Of a DNA stretch of 27,105 nucleotides, positions 6,443 to 15,464 are shown in pieces; within the stretch, counting starts at the first letter, position 1; every line of letters begins with the position of its first letter. The stretch comes from Endobugula sp047619205 (lineage in GTDB: Bacteria; Pseudomonadota; Gammaproteobacteria; Pseudomonadales; Cellvibrionaceae): positions 1 through 27,105 of the forward strand of contig JBLHJR010000036.1 in assembly GCA_047619205.1 (NCBI GenBank). Direction: 5' to 3'. Under the pieces are notes generated by a model. That model had not been told where the DNA came from. It searched no databases and saw only the letters and a list, made by a program, of their open reading frames with translations. A program made the translations under genes and the position numbers.

Positions 6443-9400
6443 ATGTTGACTCTTCCGGGCGCTGTTGCGCTTTCTGCATTTCGTATTGAAAAAATTCTTA
6501 GTGATTTACAAGTAATATCGACTGAAATTACGGGTATTCGTGCTCGTTTTATGCATTTTGTCGATGTTGCCGAAGCCTTATCTGATGAAGAGCACACTGT
6601 GCTCGCACAACTATTACATTATGGCCCTGCAGATCAAGCGGATATTGAGGTTGAGGGCGGGGGTGAGTTATTTTTAGTGATACCGCGTTCAGGTACTATT
6701 TCGCCGTGGTCATCTAAAGCCACTGACATTGCTCATAATGCCGGCTTGGGTAAAATCAAACGTATTGAGAGAGGCGTCGCTTATTACGTAAAGACTGCCA
6801 CGTTAAGTGCACAACAAAAGCAAGCAATAGCGGCTTGCTTACACGACCGCATGGTCGAAAGCGTGGTAGGTGATATTGAGTCAGCAGCGAGTTTATTCGA
6901 GCAACAGTCACCCGCATCTCAGACAGAAGTCGATATCTTAACCGGAGGTAGAGAAGCCTTAGTGGCCGCTAACAGTAACCTGGGTTTGGCGCTTGCAGAT
7001 GATGAAATTGATTATTTGGTGGATAGTTTCCAGACGCTAGGGCGTAACCCTGTTGATGTGGAACTGATGATGTTTGCTCAGGCGAATTCGGAACATTGTC
7101 GACATAAGATTTTTAATGCCTCGTGGACACTGGATGGTAAAGAGCAAGACCTATCCTTGTTTAAAATGATTAAAAACACCCATGCGCTAGGGGGTGACAA
7201 TGTGTTGTCAGCCTATTCTGATAATGCCGCCGTAATTAGTGGTGCTACTGCAGGGCGCTTTTATCCCAATGCCGCTACTAAGACCTATGCTTTTCATCAA
7301 CAACCGATTCATATTTTAATGAAGGTGGAAACTCACAATCACCCTACAGCCATCTCGCCATTTGCGGGCGCAGCTACCGGTTCAGGTGGCGAAATTCGTG
7401 ATGAAGGTGCAGTGGGGCGTGGTTCTAAACCGAAAGTGGGGTTAACCGGTTTTACTGTTTCTAACTTACAAATTCCAGGATTTACGCAAGCTTGGGAAGT
7501 CGATTATGGCAAGCCAAATCGTATTGTTAGCGCTTTAGATATTATGCTAGAAGGCCCCATTGGTGGTGCTGCGTTTAACAATGAATTCGGTCGTCCTAAT
7601 ATTTGTGGTTATTTTCGTACCTTTGAGGATAACTTTGATGGCGAGCGTCGTGGTTATCATAAACCGATTATGTTGGCAGGTGGCTACGGTAACATCAAAG
7701 CGGAGCATGTGGACAAGCCAACCTTCGTAGCGGGTGCCAAACTGATTGTATTGGGTGGCCCAGCGATGTTGATCGGCCTAGGCGGTGGTGCGGCTTCCTC
7801 AATGGCATCGGGCACTTCATCTGAGGATTTAGATTTTGCTTCGGTACAACGTCAGAATCCAGAAATAGAACGTCGTTGCCAAGAAGTGATCGATCAATGC
7901 TGGCAGCTAAGTGACTCGGCTTCTGCTGATCATAACCCCATTGCCTTTATTCATGATGTCGGCGCAGGCGGTTTATCCAATGCCTTTCCTGAATTGGTAA
8001 AAGATGGCGGTTGTGGTGGTATTTTCGAACTGCGCAATGTGCCTAATGATGAGCCGGGTATGAGCCCATTGGCAATATGGTGTAACGAATCACAGGAGCG
8101 CTATGTATTGGCCGTCATGCCAGAGAATCTAGCGCAATTTACCGCCATTTGTGAGCGTGAGCGCTGTCCATTTGCTGTCGTGGGTGAGTCCACGGATGAA
8201 CAACACCTACGTGTTAACGATAGTTTATTGGCCTCCACGCCGGTGGATTTACCGATGAATATATTATTCGGTAAAGCACCTAAAATGCATCGTAGCGCCG
8301 CGATTCATCAAGCTAAAACGTCTATTTTTGCAAGTGCTGATATTGAACTGAGTGAGGCCATTAGCCGCGTACTTAAGCATCCGTCAGTAGCCAGTAAACT
8401 ATTCCTCATCACCATTGGTGACCGTTCAGTAACGGGGCAGGTGGTACGTGATCAGTTAGTAGGACCATGGCAGGTTCCAGTAGCCGATTGTGCCGTCACC
8501 ACTGCAGCTTACGATACCCATTTAGGTCATTACGCCGGCGAAGCAATGTCCATGGGCGAGCGTACGCCAATGGCGTTAATTAATGCACCTGCATCGGGTC
8601 GTATGGCCGTTGCTGAAGCGATTACGAATATTGCAGCCACCCGCATTAATAGTCTAAGGGATGTTAAATTATCTGCCAATTGGATGTGTGCAGCAGGTCA
8701 TACCGGTGAAGATGAAAAACTCTATCGTACCGTTGAAGCCATAGGCATGGAATTATGTCCCGCCTTAGGTATTACCATTCCTGTAGGTAAAGATTCCATG
8801 TCCATGCGCACCGCTTGGCAGCAAGACGGTGAACATAAAGCGGTAACGGCACCTATGTCGGTGGTTATTACAGCATTTGCGCCAGTAACGGATGTGCGTA
8901 AAACGATTACTCCACAGTTGAAGACAACAGTAAATACTGGAGAGCAAAGTCAATTATTATTGATTGATTTAGCGTTTGGACAACAACGCTTGGGTGCATC
9001 CATATTAACGCAAGTGTTTAATGAAATGGGTGATCTCTCGGCGGACACAGAGTGTCCTGAAACCCTCAAGGCATTCTTTGATACCATTCAGGCTTGTTTA
9101 GAAGCCAATGAATTACTCGCTTATCACGACCGTAGTGATGGTGGCTTATTAGCATCAGTAACCGAGATGGCGTTTGCGGGTCACTGTGGTATAGACATCG
9201 ATCTGACGGCATTAGGCACGGATATTATTGCCGCCTTGTTTAACGAAGAGTTAGGTGCGGTGATACAAGTCAGTAATAAAAATATTGCTAGTGTCAACGC
9301 GCGTTTTGAGCGTGCCGGCTTAGCCGATTGCCTTTATGCTATCGGTGTATTAAATACAGATGACATGATTCGTTTTTCACATAATGACGAGGTCATCTAT

Positions 9401-10363
9401 AGCGCAGCACGTGCTCAGCTACAGTCAGACTGGAGCGAAACCAGTTACCAAATGCAATCGCTACGCGATAACCCTGAATGTGCGCAACAAGAATTCGAGC
9501 GCATTTTACAGCCAGATAATGGCTTGAGTGTGTCGCTAAGTTTTGATGTTAATGAAGATATAACTGCGCCTTATATTACCACCGGCATTCGTCCACAAGT
9601 GGCAATTTTACGCGAGCAGGGTGTTAATGGTCATGTAGAAATGGCAGCTGCGTTTACTCGCGCAGGCTTTGAAGCCGTTGACGTACATATGAGCGACATT
9701 CTTTCGGGGCGTACAGACTTACAAACCTTTAAAGGCTTAGCGGCTTGTGGTGGTTTCTCTTATGGTGATGTGTTGGGTGCAGGTGAAGGGTGGGCAAAAA
9801 CCATCTTGTTTAATAGTTTAGCGCGCGATCAATTTGAAACCTTCTTTCAGCGTAATGATACGTTTAGTCTGGGTGTGTGTAATGGTTGTCAGATGATGTC
9901 GAACCTTAAATCACTCATTCCCGGTGCCGATCATTGGCCGCGTTTTGTACGTAATCTTTCCGAACAATTTGAAGCGCGTTTTAGCCTAGTAAAAATTGCG
10001 CAAAGTCCTTCGATATTATTGTCGGGTATGGCGGGTTCGCATTTACCTGTAGCCATAGCGCACGGAGAAGGACGCGCAGAATTTGCGCATAAAGATAGTT
10101 TGGCGCAATGTGATAATAGTGGTTTAATTTCACTGCGTTATATCAATAATGACCTGAGTGTGGCAAACACGTATCCCGCTAATCCCAACGGTTCGCCTAA
10201 TGGAATTGGCAGCGTGACGTCAGCGGATGGTCGTGTGACTATTATGATGCCACATCCAGAACGCGTGTATCGTGCGGTGACTAATTCATGGAAGCCAGAA
10301 GAGTGGACAGAAGATGGCGCATGGCTGAGAATATTTAGAAATGCACGAGTCTTTTGTGACTAA
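6443..10363 (+). CDS. purL: Phosphoribosylformylglycinamidine synthase (FGAM synthase)
   Basis: Fourth step of purine synthesis: FGAR + glutamine + ATP to FGAM + glutamate + ADP + Pi. It is the large single-chain form, 1306 residues against about 1295 in E. coli. The N-terminal domain starts MLTLPGAVALSAFRIEKIL, matching E. coli MEILRGSPALSAFRI and supporting ATG 6443. The linker has FAQANSEHCRHKIFNA (about 212-227), the first AIRS-like lobe VETHNHPTAISPFAGAATG, and the second lobe GDRSVTG and AYHDRSDGGL. The C-terminal class I glutaminase has its nucleophile in LGVCNGCQMM and the His-x-Glu of the triad in MMPHPERVY. A TATAAT lies at 6344-6349 but its -35 is weak. It is probably transcribed alone. 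Confidence 0.98.
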   Translation: MLTLPGAVALSAFRIEKILSDLQVISTEITGIRARFMHFVDVAEALSDEEHTVLAQLLHYGPADQADIEVEGGGELFLVIPRSGTISPWSSKATDIAHNAGLGKIKRIERGVAYYVKTATLSAQQKQAIAACLHDRMVESVVGDIESAASLFEQQSPASQTEVDILTGGREALVAANSNLGLALADDEIDYLVDSFQTLGRNPVDVELMMFAQANSEHCRHKIFNASWTLDGKEQDLSLFKMIKNTHALGGDNVLSAYSDNAAVISGATAGRFYPNAATKTYAFHQQPIHILMKVETHNHPTAISPFAGAATGSGGEIRDEGAVGRGSKPKVGLTGFTVSNLQIPGFTQAWEVDYGKPNRIVSALDIMLEGPIGGAAFNNEFGRPNICGYFRTFEDNFDGERRGYHKPIMLAGGYGNIKAEHVDKPTFVAGAKLIVLGGPAMLIGLGGGAASSMASGTSSEDLDFASVQRQNPEIERRCQEVIDQCWQLSDSASADHNPIAFIHDVGAGGLSNAFPELVKDGGCGGIFELRNVPNDEPGMSPLAIWCNESQERYVLAVMPENLAQFTAICERERCPFAVVGESTDEQHLRVNDSLLASTPVDLPMNILFGKAPKMHRSAAIHQAKTSIFASADIELSEAISRVLKHPSVASKLFLITIGDRSVTGQVVRDQLVGPWQVPVADCAVTTAAYDTHLGHYAGEAMSMGERTPMALINAPASGRMAVAEAITNIAATRINSLRDVKLSANWMCAAGHTGEDEKLYRTVEAIGMELCPALGITIPVGKDSMSMRTAWQQDGEHKAVTAPMSVVITAFAPVTDVRKTITPQLKTTVNTGEQSQLLLIDLAFGQQRLGASILTQVFNEMGDLSADTECPETLKAFFDTIQACLEANELLAYHDRSDGGLLASVTEMAFAGHCGIDIDLTALGTDIIAALFNEELGAVIQVSNKNIASVNARFERAGLADCLYAIGVLNTDDMIRFSHNDEVIYSAARAQLQSDWSETSYQMQSLRDNPECAQQEFERILQPDNGLSVSLSFDVNEDITAPYITTGIRPQVAILREQGVNGHVEMAAAFTRAGFEAVDVHMSDILSGRTDLQTFKGLAACGGFSYGDVLGAGEGWAKTILFNSLARDQFETFFQRNDTFSLGVCNGCQMMSNLKSLIPGADHWPRFVRNLSEQFEARFSLVKIAQSPSILLSGMAGSHLPVAIAHGEGRAEFAHKDSLAQCDNSGLISLRYINNDLSVANTYPANPNGSPNGIGSVTSADGRVTIMMPHPERVYRAVTNSWKPEEWTEDGAWLRIFRNARVFCD

Positions 10364-10405
10364 GAACAGTTGATTAGATGTAAGTGGTAAGATAATAGCT
10401 TTAAA

Positions 10406-10440
10406 CCACAAGTGAACAAAAGGTCTTCTTTATCTTGTGG
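10406..10440. terminator. Possible bidirectional terminator between purL and the convergent gene
   Basis: CCACAAG (10406-10412) pairs with CTTGTGG (10434-10440) across a 21-base loop in the 100-bp gap between two convergent genes. The stem is short and no strong T-run follows on either strand, so this is a weak call based mainly on position. Confidence 0.3.
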
Positions 10441-10464
10441 CTTGCGCTATAAACTTGCCGCTTG

Positions 10465-11319
10465 TCAACATTTACTCACCCAAACACCGACATCAAGACT
10501 AGACTCTTTGTCGCCAATAAAAGAGCCTCTTATTGGCGGCACAGCATCAGGGAGCCTCGAAACGGCGACGGCGATATGATCAGCCCCTGCTATTTTACCG
10601 ATAGTGGGATCGAATGCCAGCCATCCTGCACCCGGTAAATAGACCTCCGCCCATGCATGAGTGGCGCCGACTTTATCCGACATTAGCGGAGCGTGAAGAT
10701 AACCACTCACAAATCGTGCCGCAAGCCCTAAGCATTTTGCGGCTTCCATAAATAGTAAGGCGAAATCACGACAAGAGCCTGTCCCATTGGTGAGTGTTTG
10801 TTCCGCCGTTTGTACACCGGGTTCTTCTCTTACTTTGTAGGCTAAGGTTTGATAAATATGTTCAGCGAGACGCTGTAATAAGGAATAGCTTTGAATACTT
10901 TCATTGGCTGGCCAGAACGTTGCAATCCAATGGCTCAATAGAGAAATTGTCTCAGGCTTGGCGACGATGCTATAGGCGGATAATAAAATCTGATCATCGG
11001 TCTCGTAAGTAAAGGGATAATTGACGGCATAATCTGCCACAATGAAATCGAGAGGGGATTCATTGTATTGTTGGATAATGGCTTCACTTTCGATGAATAG
11101 CTGGCTGCTAGGTAAAGTAAAGTTGGCGATAGCCACAGAATTGCCTTCTACATCGCGATACCAGTCAATGGTAGCCGTAGGCGATATATTCAGAACAAAA
11201 GACTCTATACGTAAATCATAATCTTCTCGTGGACGCACGAGCAAATGGTGTGGCCCTAAAGTGACCTCACCCGAGTAATTATAGTAAGTACGATGAATGA
11301 TTTTATAACGTTGCATAGC
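10465..11319 (-). CDS. Transglutaminase-like cysteine protease-fold protein
   Basis: A cytoplasmic protein of 284 residues from ATG 11319; TTGGAA upstream favours this start over ATG 11337. The N-terminal half is the bacterial transglutaminase-associated beta domain (YKIIHRTYYNYSGEVTLGPH, LLVRPREDYDLRIESF). The C-terminal half is the transglutaminase core, with Cys in NGTGSCRDFALLFMEAA, His in GATHAWAEVYLPG and Asp in LAFDPTIGK. Proteins of this shape are common in proteobacteria, sometimes near circularly permuted ATP-grasp and alpha-E genes of peptide-synthesis clusters; none of those partners is seen here. Substrate unknown. A second, shorter protein of the same superfamily lies at 12074. 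Confidence 0.88.
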   Translation of the reverse strand, partial: AMQRYKIIHRTYYNYSGEVTLGPHHLLVRPREDYDLRIESFVLNISPTATIDWYRDVEGNSVAIANFTLPSSQLFIESEAIIQQYNESPLDFIVADYAVNYPFTYETDDQILLSAYSIVAKPETISLLSHWIATFWPANESIQSYSLLQRLAEHIYQTLAYKVREEPGVQTAEQTLTNGTGSCRDFALLFMEAAKCLGLAARFVSGYLHAPLMSDKVGATHAWAEVYLPGAGWLAFDPTIGKIAGADHIAVAVSRLPDAVPPIRGSFIGDKESSLDVGVWVSKC

Positions 11320-11411
11320 ATATTCCAAAAATTGCATCGGCTTACCGAGAAATGACTGTAAGCAATTAATGTCTTTTGTCTTCTTGCTTATAAATTTAAC
11401 AGGAACTACTC

Positions 11412-12053
11412 ATGTTTGATACTACCACGCTGGATGTAAAAAAGTTAAAACAACTCGAAGGTGATTTTTTGATGCGTTACCCTCAGGGTTTTGATGATCC
11501 AGAAATGCTCGAAATAAGAAAAAAACACAGAGTCGAAAAGATGGTCGAGTTGACGCAGCAAAGTTTTAAAAAACGCGCCTGCTCTAATATTCATATCACC
11601 GTCGATAATATGGTTAAGGTCATCAACCGTTCATCCATGATCTCTATGTTCGAGAAACCTAAATTCAGAGATTTTGCTAATAATTTAGGTGAAAACGATA
11701 AGGCTTTTTTAGTTAAAGCCTTGTATCAAATGCTATACGGAAAACAGCAGTTAGGCTTCGAAGCTATGGTGGATATTTTACGTACAGAGAAATTAGCCAA
11801 ATGGAGTTTGCTGACTATTATTCCTGCGTATTTTAATCCTACTGAAGACGTCTTCGTTAAACCCACAACGGCAAAAGGTGTGTTGCGTCATTTTGAAGTT
11901 GATGACCCTATTTATAAACCCGCTCCTACTTGGGATTTTTATCAAAAATATCGAGCGCTGATAAACGATGCTAAAGCACAAGTGAATGAAAACCTTTCAC
12001 CGTCTAATGCCGCCTTTTCTGGTTTCTTAATGATGTCTGTGGCGACCCAATAG
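11412..12053 (+). CDS. Conserved-looking hypothetical protein, 213 residues
   Basis: I do not recognise the family. The protein is soluble, lacks a signal peptide, and is mixed alpha/beta with a basic N-terminal part (DVKKLKQLEGDFLMRYPQGF, then EIRKKHRVEKMVELTQQSF). Aromatic-rich segments such as TIIPAYFNPTEDVFVKPTT and PTWDFYQKYRALIND look like a folded domain. An AGGA sequence precedes ATG 11412 at good spacing, and codon use resembles the neighbours, so it is very likely real. It is the only plus-strand gene in a minus-strand block, divergent from the transglutaminase-like gene at 11319 and convergent with the one at 12074. Confidence 0.75.
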   Translation: MFDTTTLDVKKLKQLEGDFLMRYPQGFDDPEMLEIRKKHRVEKMVELTQQSFKKRACSNIHITVDNMVKVINRSSMISMFEKPKFRDFANNLGENDKAFLVKALYQMLYGKQQLGFEAMVDILRTEKLAKWSLLTIIPAYFNPTEDVFVKPTTAKGVLRHFEVDDPIYKPAPTWDFYQKYRALINDAKAQVNENLSPSNAAFSGFLMMSVATQ

Positions 12054-12073
12054 TAATATGTTCAGTTAATAGT

Positions 12074-12859
12074 TTAGGTTAACAGCGCTACACTAACCGC
12101 TTGCCTACTAGCGGTTAAGCTAGGGCCGAACTGATTAAATACGGCAACATCTGCGGCATCACGCCCATAAGCGATGGCGACATAGCCGCCTGTCATGGTG
12201 ACTTGTGTGGCATCAAAGGCATACCAGCGATCGCCTACATAGACCTCAAACCAAGCATGTAAATCCATCGGTACTAAGCCGTGCAGATAACCCACCACCA
12301 TGCGTGCGGGAATACACAGGCTACGACACATAGCGATACCTAAATGGGCCAGATCACGACAGACTCCCCATTGTCTTTCATTAACCTCAATCGCGGATAA
12401 GAGCAGGTGGCTACTAGTGGGTTCAAAGCGTATGGTGACACGTAACCAGTCGACAATAGCCGAGACTTGATCGTAACCCAATAGCTTACCTGCCGTTATT
12501 TCGTTCGTCATTTGACTAAAATGATCGGCTTCGCAATAGCGGCTAGGCAAGAGGTAAATAAGTACCTCGTTAGGTAAGTGTTGTACCTCAACAAAGGCTG
12601 CTCCGGGCATTTGATCAACCTGATCCGCAGTCATTACTTCTGCAGCGGTATGCACAGAAAAAATACCCGGTGGTGCAATCAATCGCTGGCAAAGATTGCC
12701 GTAAATATCGGTAAATTCAAACACCGGAACACTAGGTTCCAGCCGATACTCTTCAAGGGAAATCCATTGCTGGGCTCCACTACGAGGTCTGAGCATAAGA
12801 AGAAAAGGTGTTGACACCTCTACATCAAAAACTAAGTCACAAGTTGTGCGCAACCACAT
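12074..12859 (-). CDS. Transglutaminase-like domain protein
   Basis: A 261-residue protein of the transglutaminase-like superfamily. The first 150 residues form a beta-rich domain (DLVFDVEVSTPFLLMLRPRS, then QRLIAPPGIFSVHTAAEV). The core follows with Cys in ERQWGVCRDLAHLGIAMCRS, His in PMDLHAWFEVYVG and Asp in RWYAFDATQVTMTGG. No signal peptide is seen. It differs from the 284-residue protein at 10465 in lacking the extended C-terminal segment and has only motif-level similarity, so the two are not a recent duplication. A cytoplasmic cysteine hydrolase or amide-bond-modifying role is likely, but the substrate is unknown. Confidence 0.86.
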   Translation of the reverse strand: MWLRTTCDLVFDVEVSTPFLLMLRPRSGAQQWISLEEYRLEPSVPVFEFTDIYGNLCQRLIAPPGIFSVHTAAEVMTADQVDQMPGAAFVEVQHLPNEVLIYLLPSRYCEADHFSQMTNEITAGKLLGYDQVSAIVDWLRVTIRFEPTSSHLLLSAIEVNERQWGVCRDLAHLGIAMCRSLCIPARMVVGYLHGLVPMDLHAWFEVYVGDRWYAFDATQVTMTGGYVAIAYGRDAADVAVFNQFGPSLTASRQAVSVALLT

Positions 12860-13025
12860 AGCGAAAGTCCATTGAAAAAGGAAGTAAGGGGGTAGATTCG
12901 AGAATAAGAGTCGCTTAAAATCGGCTAAATGTCAATGAGTTGATTGGCTCAATCTGAATGCTTTATTATTGATTTTATTGCCGTGAGAAGCCAAGGCTTA
13001 AATTTGTAGCCATACAATGTAAAAT

Positions 13026-13859
13026 TTATTCACCAGCCAAAATGTCACATTTATAACTAGCCTTATCTTGCTCCCCCAAAGAGCGCGCTAATTTAGGCAA
13101 TAGCTGAGACATTTTATCCAATAAGTCCCAAGGCGGATTAATCACTATCATCCCCGATGCTGTCATGCCGTGTTCATCCGAGTCGGGTAATAAGCCTAAT
13201 TCATAACGTTGAATGTTTTTAATACCACTTTTCACAAAACGCTTTTCTAATTGATCAATCGTTTTTCTATCGATAACGGGATACCAAAGTGCATAAATTC
13301 CTGTGGAAAACTTTTTATAAGCGTTGTTAACCGTAAAAAATACTTTTTCGTATTCAGATTTAATCTCATAGGAGGGATCAATTAATATCAGTCCCCGACG
13401 AGACGCTGGAGGTAACAATGCCGGCAATCCTGCCAGTCCATCTTCTTGCTGACATTTGATCTTTCTACTGGACGTGTTTTTTTCCAGTAACTGAAAGTCT
13501 TTTGGGTGTAATTCAAATAGCCATGCTTGGTCTTGGCGGCGTAAAAAATGTGCTGCAATCATAGGTGAGCCAGGGTAATGGCTTAAAGACTTAGAGGGGT
13601 TATAAGCGCGAACGGCATCAAAGAAAGGCGCGATTTCTGGCCAATCGCCAGGAATCAATTTGGCTATACCGGTGTTAAATTCCGCTAATTTTTGTGCATG
13701 ACTAGAATGTAAGTTATAAAGACCCGCTCCTGCATGAGTGTCGTAATATGCAAAGGCTTTGTCTTTTTTAGCTAAACTCTGCAGTATTTCTACCAAGACG
13801 ATATGTTTAATAACATCGGCAAAATTTCCCGCATGAAAAGCGTGTCGGTAACTTAACAA
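13026..13859 (-). CDS. rlmJ: 23S rRNA (adenine(2030)-N(6))-methyltransferase
   Basis: The enzyme methylates N6 of A2030 in 23S rRNA using S-adenosylmethionine. It has 277 residues, matching the family's usual 280. The start is a TTG: MLSYRHAFHAGNFADVIKH is the exact family N-terminus, and AGGA lies nine bases upstream. The Rossmann segment includes AYYDTHAGAGLY (37-48), and the catalytic motif is DPSYE at 161-165, where E. coli has DPPY. It lies 27 bp downstream of the rhlE-type helicase on the same strand, so the two RNA-acting enzymes are probably co-transcribed. Confidence 0.95.
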   Translation of the reverse strand: MLSYRHAFHAGNFADVIKHIVLVEILQSLAKKDKAFAYYDTHAGAGLYNLHSSHAQKLAEFNTGIAKLIPGDWPEIAPFFDAVRAYNPSKSLSHYPGSPMIAAHFLRRQDQAWLFELHPKDFQLLEKNTSSRKIKCQQEDGLAGLPALLPPASRRGLILIDPSYEIKSEYEKVFFTVNNAYKKFSTGIYALWYPVIDRKTIDQLEKRFVKSGIKNIQRYELGLLPDSDEHGMTASGMIVINPPWDLLDKMSQLLPKLARSLGEQDKASYKCDILAGE

Positions 13860-13886
13860 GTGATGTGTTCCTATTGTTTTTGTTGA

Positions 13887-15113
13887 CTACTTTTTACTGA
13901 TTCGGGTTTGACTGGCTTTATTACTGCGCCCCGGACGTTTTTGCATTTTCACTTTATCAATTAATGAATCGCGATTATTGACTTCAAATCCCGTTTTATT
14001 GATACGTTTGATTTTACTACCAATTAAACGTTGAATAGCATCAAGCGAACGCTCTTCCTCACGGCTGACAAAGGAGATGGCGTGGCCTTTACTTCCCGCA
14101 CGGCCGGTACGACCAATGCGATGCACATAGTCTTCGGCTAAGTAGGGTAGGTTATAGTTCACAACATACTCTAGGCCTTGTATATCTAGACCACGGGCAG
14201 CAATTTCGGTGGCAATAAGGACTTGTATCTTCGCTGAGCTAAAGTCCGCTAAGGCACGACGACGAGCGCCCTGAGTCTTGTCGCCATGACAAATAGCCGC
14301 GTCTACATTGGCTTTCTTCAAATTGGCTAATAATTTATCCGCTTGGTCTTTAGTGCTAGTAAAAACTAACACCTGATACCACTGATACTCTCCCAATAAA
14401 TCCATAAACAAATCAATTTTACGGCGTTCTTCCACCGGATAGATAACGTGATCTACCGTTTCTGCAGCGCTATTCAGTTTAGTGGCACGAATTTCTTGGT
14501 GGTTTTTGAGGAGCTTATGCGCTAATTCGTTCACCGCAGGCGATAACGTCGCAGAAAATAACAGCGTTTGTCGTTTCGATGCGGTGTGTTGTAGCAAACT
14601 CTGTACATCGCTGATAAAGCCCATATCTAGCATGCGATCAGCTTCATCCAAAACCACAAATTTCACTGCGGCTAAGTCGACATTACATTGTGCGATATGC
14701 TCTAACAGTCGCCCAGGAGTGGCAATAAGGATATCAACACCTACCTTCAGCTTATTTGCCTGACCACCCATTTTAACGCCACCATAAACCGCCGTGACCG
14801 TTAAAGGTAAAAACTGCGCATAAGAGCCAATGGTAGAGGCTAATTGTTCGGCGAGTTCGCGAGTAGGCGTTAGAATCAATGCCCTAGGCTTATTCGAGGG
14901 CTCGCCATGGCTGCCTTGGTCGAGTAGTTGTTGCAAGATAGGAATGGCAAAAGCCGCCGTTTTCCCTGTACCCGTTTGTGCGCTAGCCAAGATGTCCTTA
15001 CCGCGACGAGCGGGGATAATGGCTTGCTTTTGTATTGGCGTCATTTGCTGGTAACCGCGAGCATCAAGCGCTTTTTGCAGATCTGGCGATAGGTCTAACG
15101 ATGAAAAAATCAT
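13887..15113 (-). CDS. rhlE: DEAD-box ATP-dependent RNA helicase, RhlE type
   Basis: An RNA-unwinding enzyme that acts in rRNA and mRNA metabolism in the cytoplasm. All helicase motifs are present in 408 residues: Q motif (GYQQMTPIQKQAI), Walker A (ASAQTGTGKT, 43-52), PTRELAEQ, TPGR, DEAD at 156-159, SAT, and the C-terminal RGLDIQGLEYVVNY and HRIGRTGRAG. The tail is short and basic (QKRPGRSNKASQTRISKK), typical of RhlE-like proteins rather than DbpA or SrmB. Its ATG is preceded by AAGGA. The leader carries a stem-loop and a TATAAT, annotated separately. It appears to head an operon with rlmJ. Confidence 0.9.
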   Translation of the reverse strand: MIFSSLDLSPDLQKALDARGYQQMTPIQKQAIIPARRGKDILASAQTGTGKTAAFAIPILQQLLDQGSHGEPSNKPRALILTPTRELAEQLASTIGSYAQFLPLTVTAVYGGVKMGGQANKLKVGVDILIATPGRLLEHIAQCNVDLAAVKFVVLDEADRMLDMGFISDVQSLLQHTASKRQTLLFSATLSPAVNELAHKLLKNHQEIRATKLNSAAETVDHVIYPVEERRKIDLFMDLLGEYQWYQVLVFTSTKDQADKLLANLKKANVDAAICHGDKTQGARRRALADFSSAKIQVLIATEIAARGLDIQGLEYVVNYNLPYLAEDYVHRIGRTGRAGSKGHAISFVSREEERSLDAIQRLIGSKIKRINKTGFEVNNRDSLIDKVKMQKRPGRSNKASQTRISKK

Positions 15114-15131
15114 AGTAATCCTTAAGGGGGG

Positions 15132-15163
15132 TTCGCTTGTGGTTAAGCGAAAAACGAATTATA
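15132..15163 (-). promoter_or_regulatory. Promoter -10 and leader stem-loop of the rhlE-type gene
   Basis: On the minus strand a perfect TATAAT lies at 15163-15158; no good -35 is seen at the expected distance. Between it and the ribosome site the leader contains TTCGCTT-AACCAC-AAGCGAA (15151-15132), a seven-base-pair stem. Cold-inducible helicase genes often carry structured leaders, so it may affect translation or stability; this is inference. Confidence 0.4.
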
Positions 15164-15210
15164 AGGGATTTTGCTTGCTGATGAGAGGGAAAGTGCGGGT
15201 AGCGAGCGAG

Positions 15211-15464
15211 TTAAATTAAGAGAAGGCTCAATTTTTCTAGGTGGGCTTTGATATTCTCTGCATCTAGTGGCTTCACGATACAGTCAGACATGCCCGCTTT
15301 TAAACATTTGATCACTTGTTCTTTGCCCGTGAACGGACCGGTTAAGGCGATGATAGTCATGGCTTTGTCACTTGGCTCTTTGCCTTGATCACCTGAGTGG
15401 TTTTGTAACCATCCAGCTCCGGCATGGCTAAATCCATAAAAATAACGTCACCGTGAGTATCAGC
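15211..15464 (-). pseudogene. Response-regulator receiver domain remnant
   Basis: On the minus strand, 15464 down to about 15370 reads ADTHGDVIFMDLAMPELDG followed by YKTTQVIKAK, which contains the receiver phospho-acceptor Asp in FMDLAMPELDG. The frame then hits a stop. Another frame continues with MTIIALTGPFTGKEQV, CLKAGMSDCIVKPLDAENI and a stop at 15211, giving the conserved Thr (ALTG) and Lys (VKPL). So there is one frameshift around 15365-15390, and the first 45 or so residues (including the acidic pair) are missing. It is the end of a CheY-like protein or of a hybrid sensor kinase. Confidence 0.75.
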
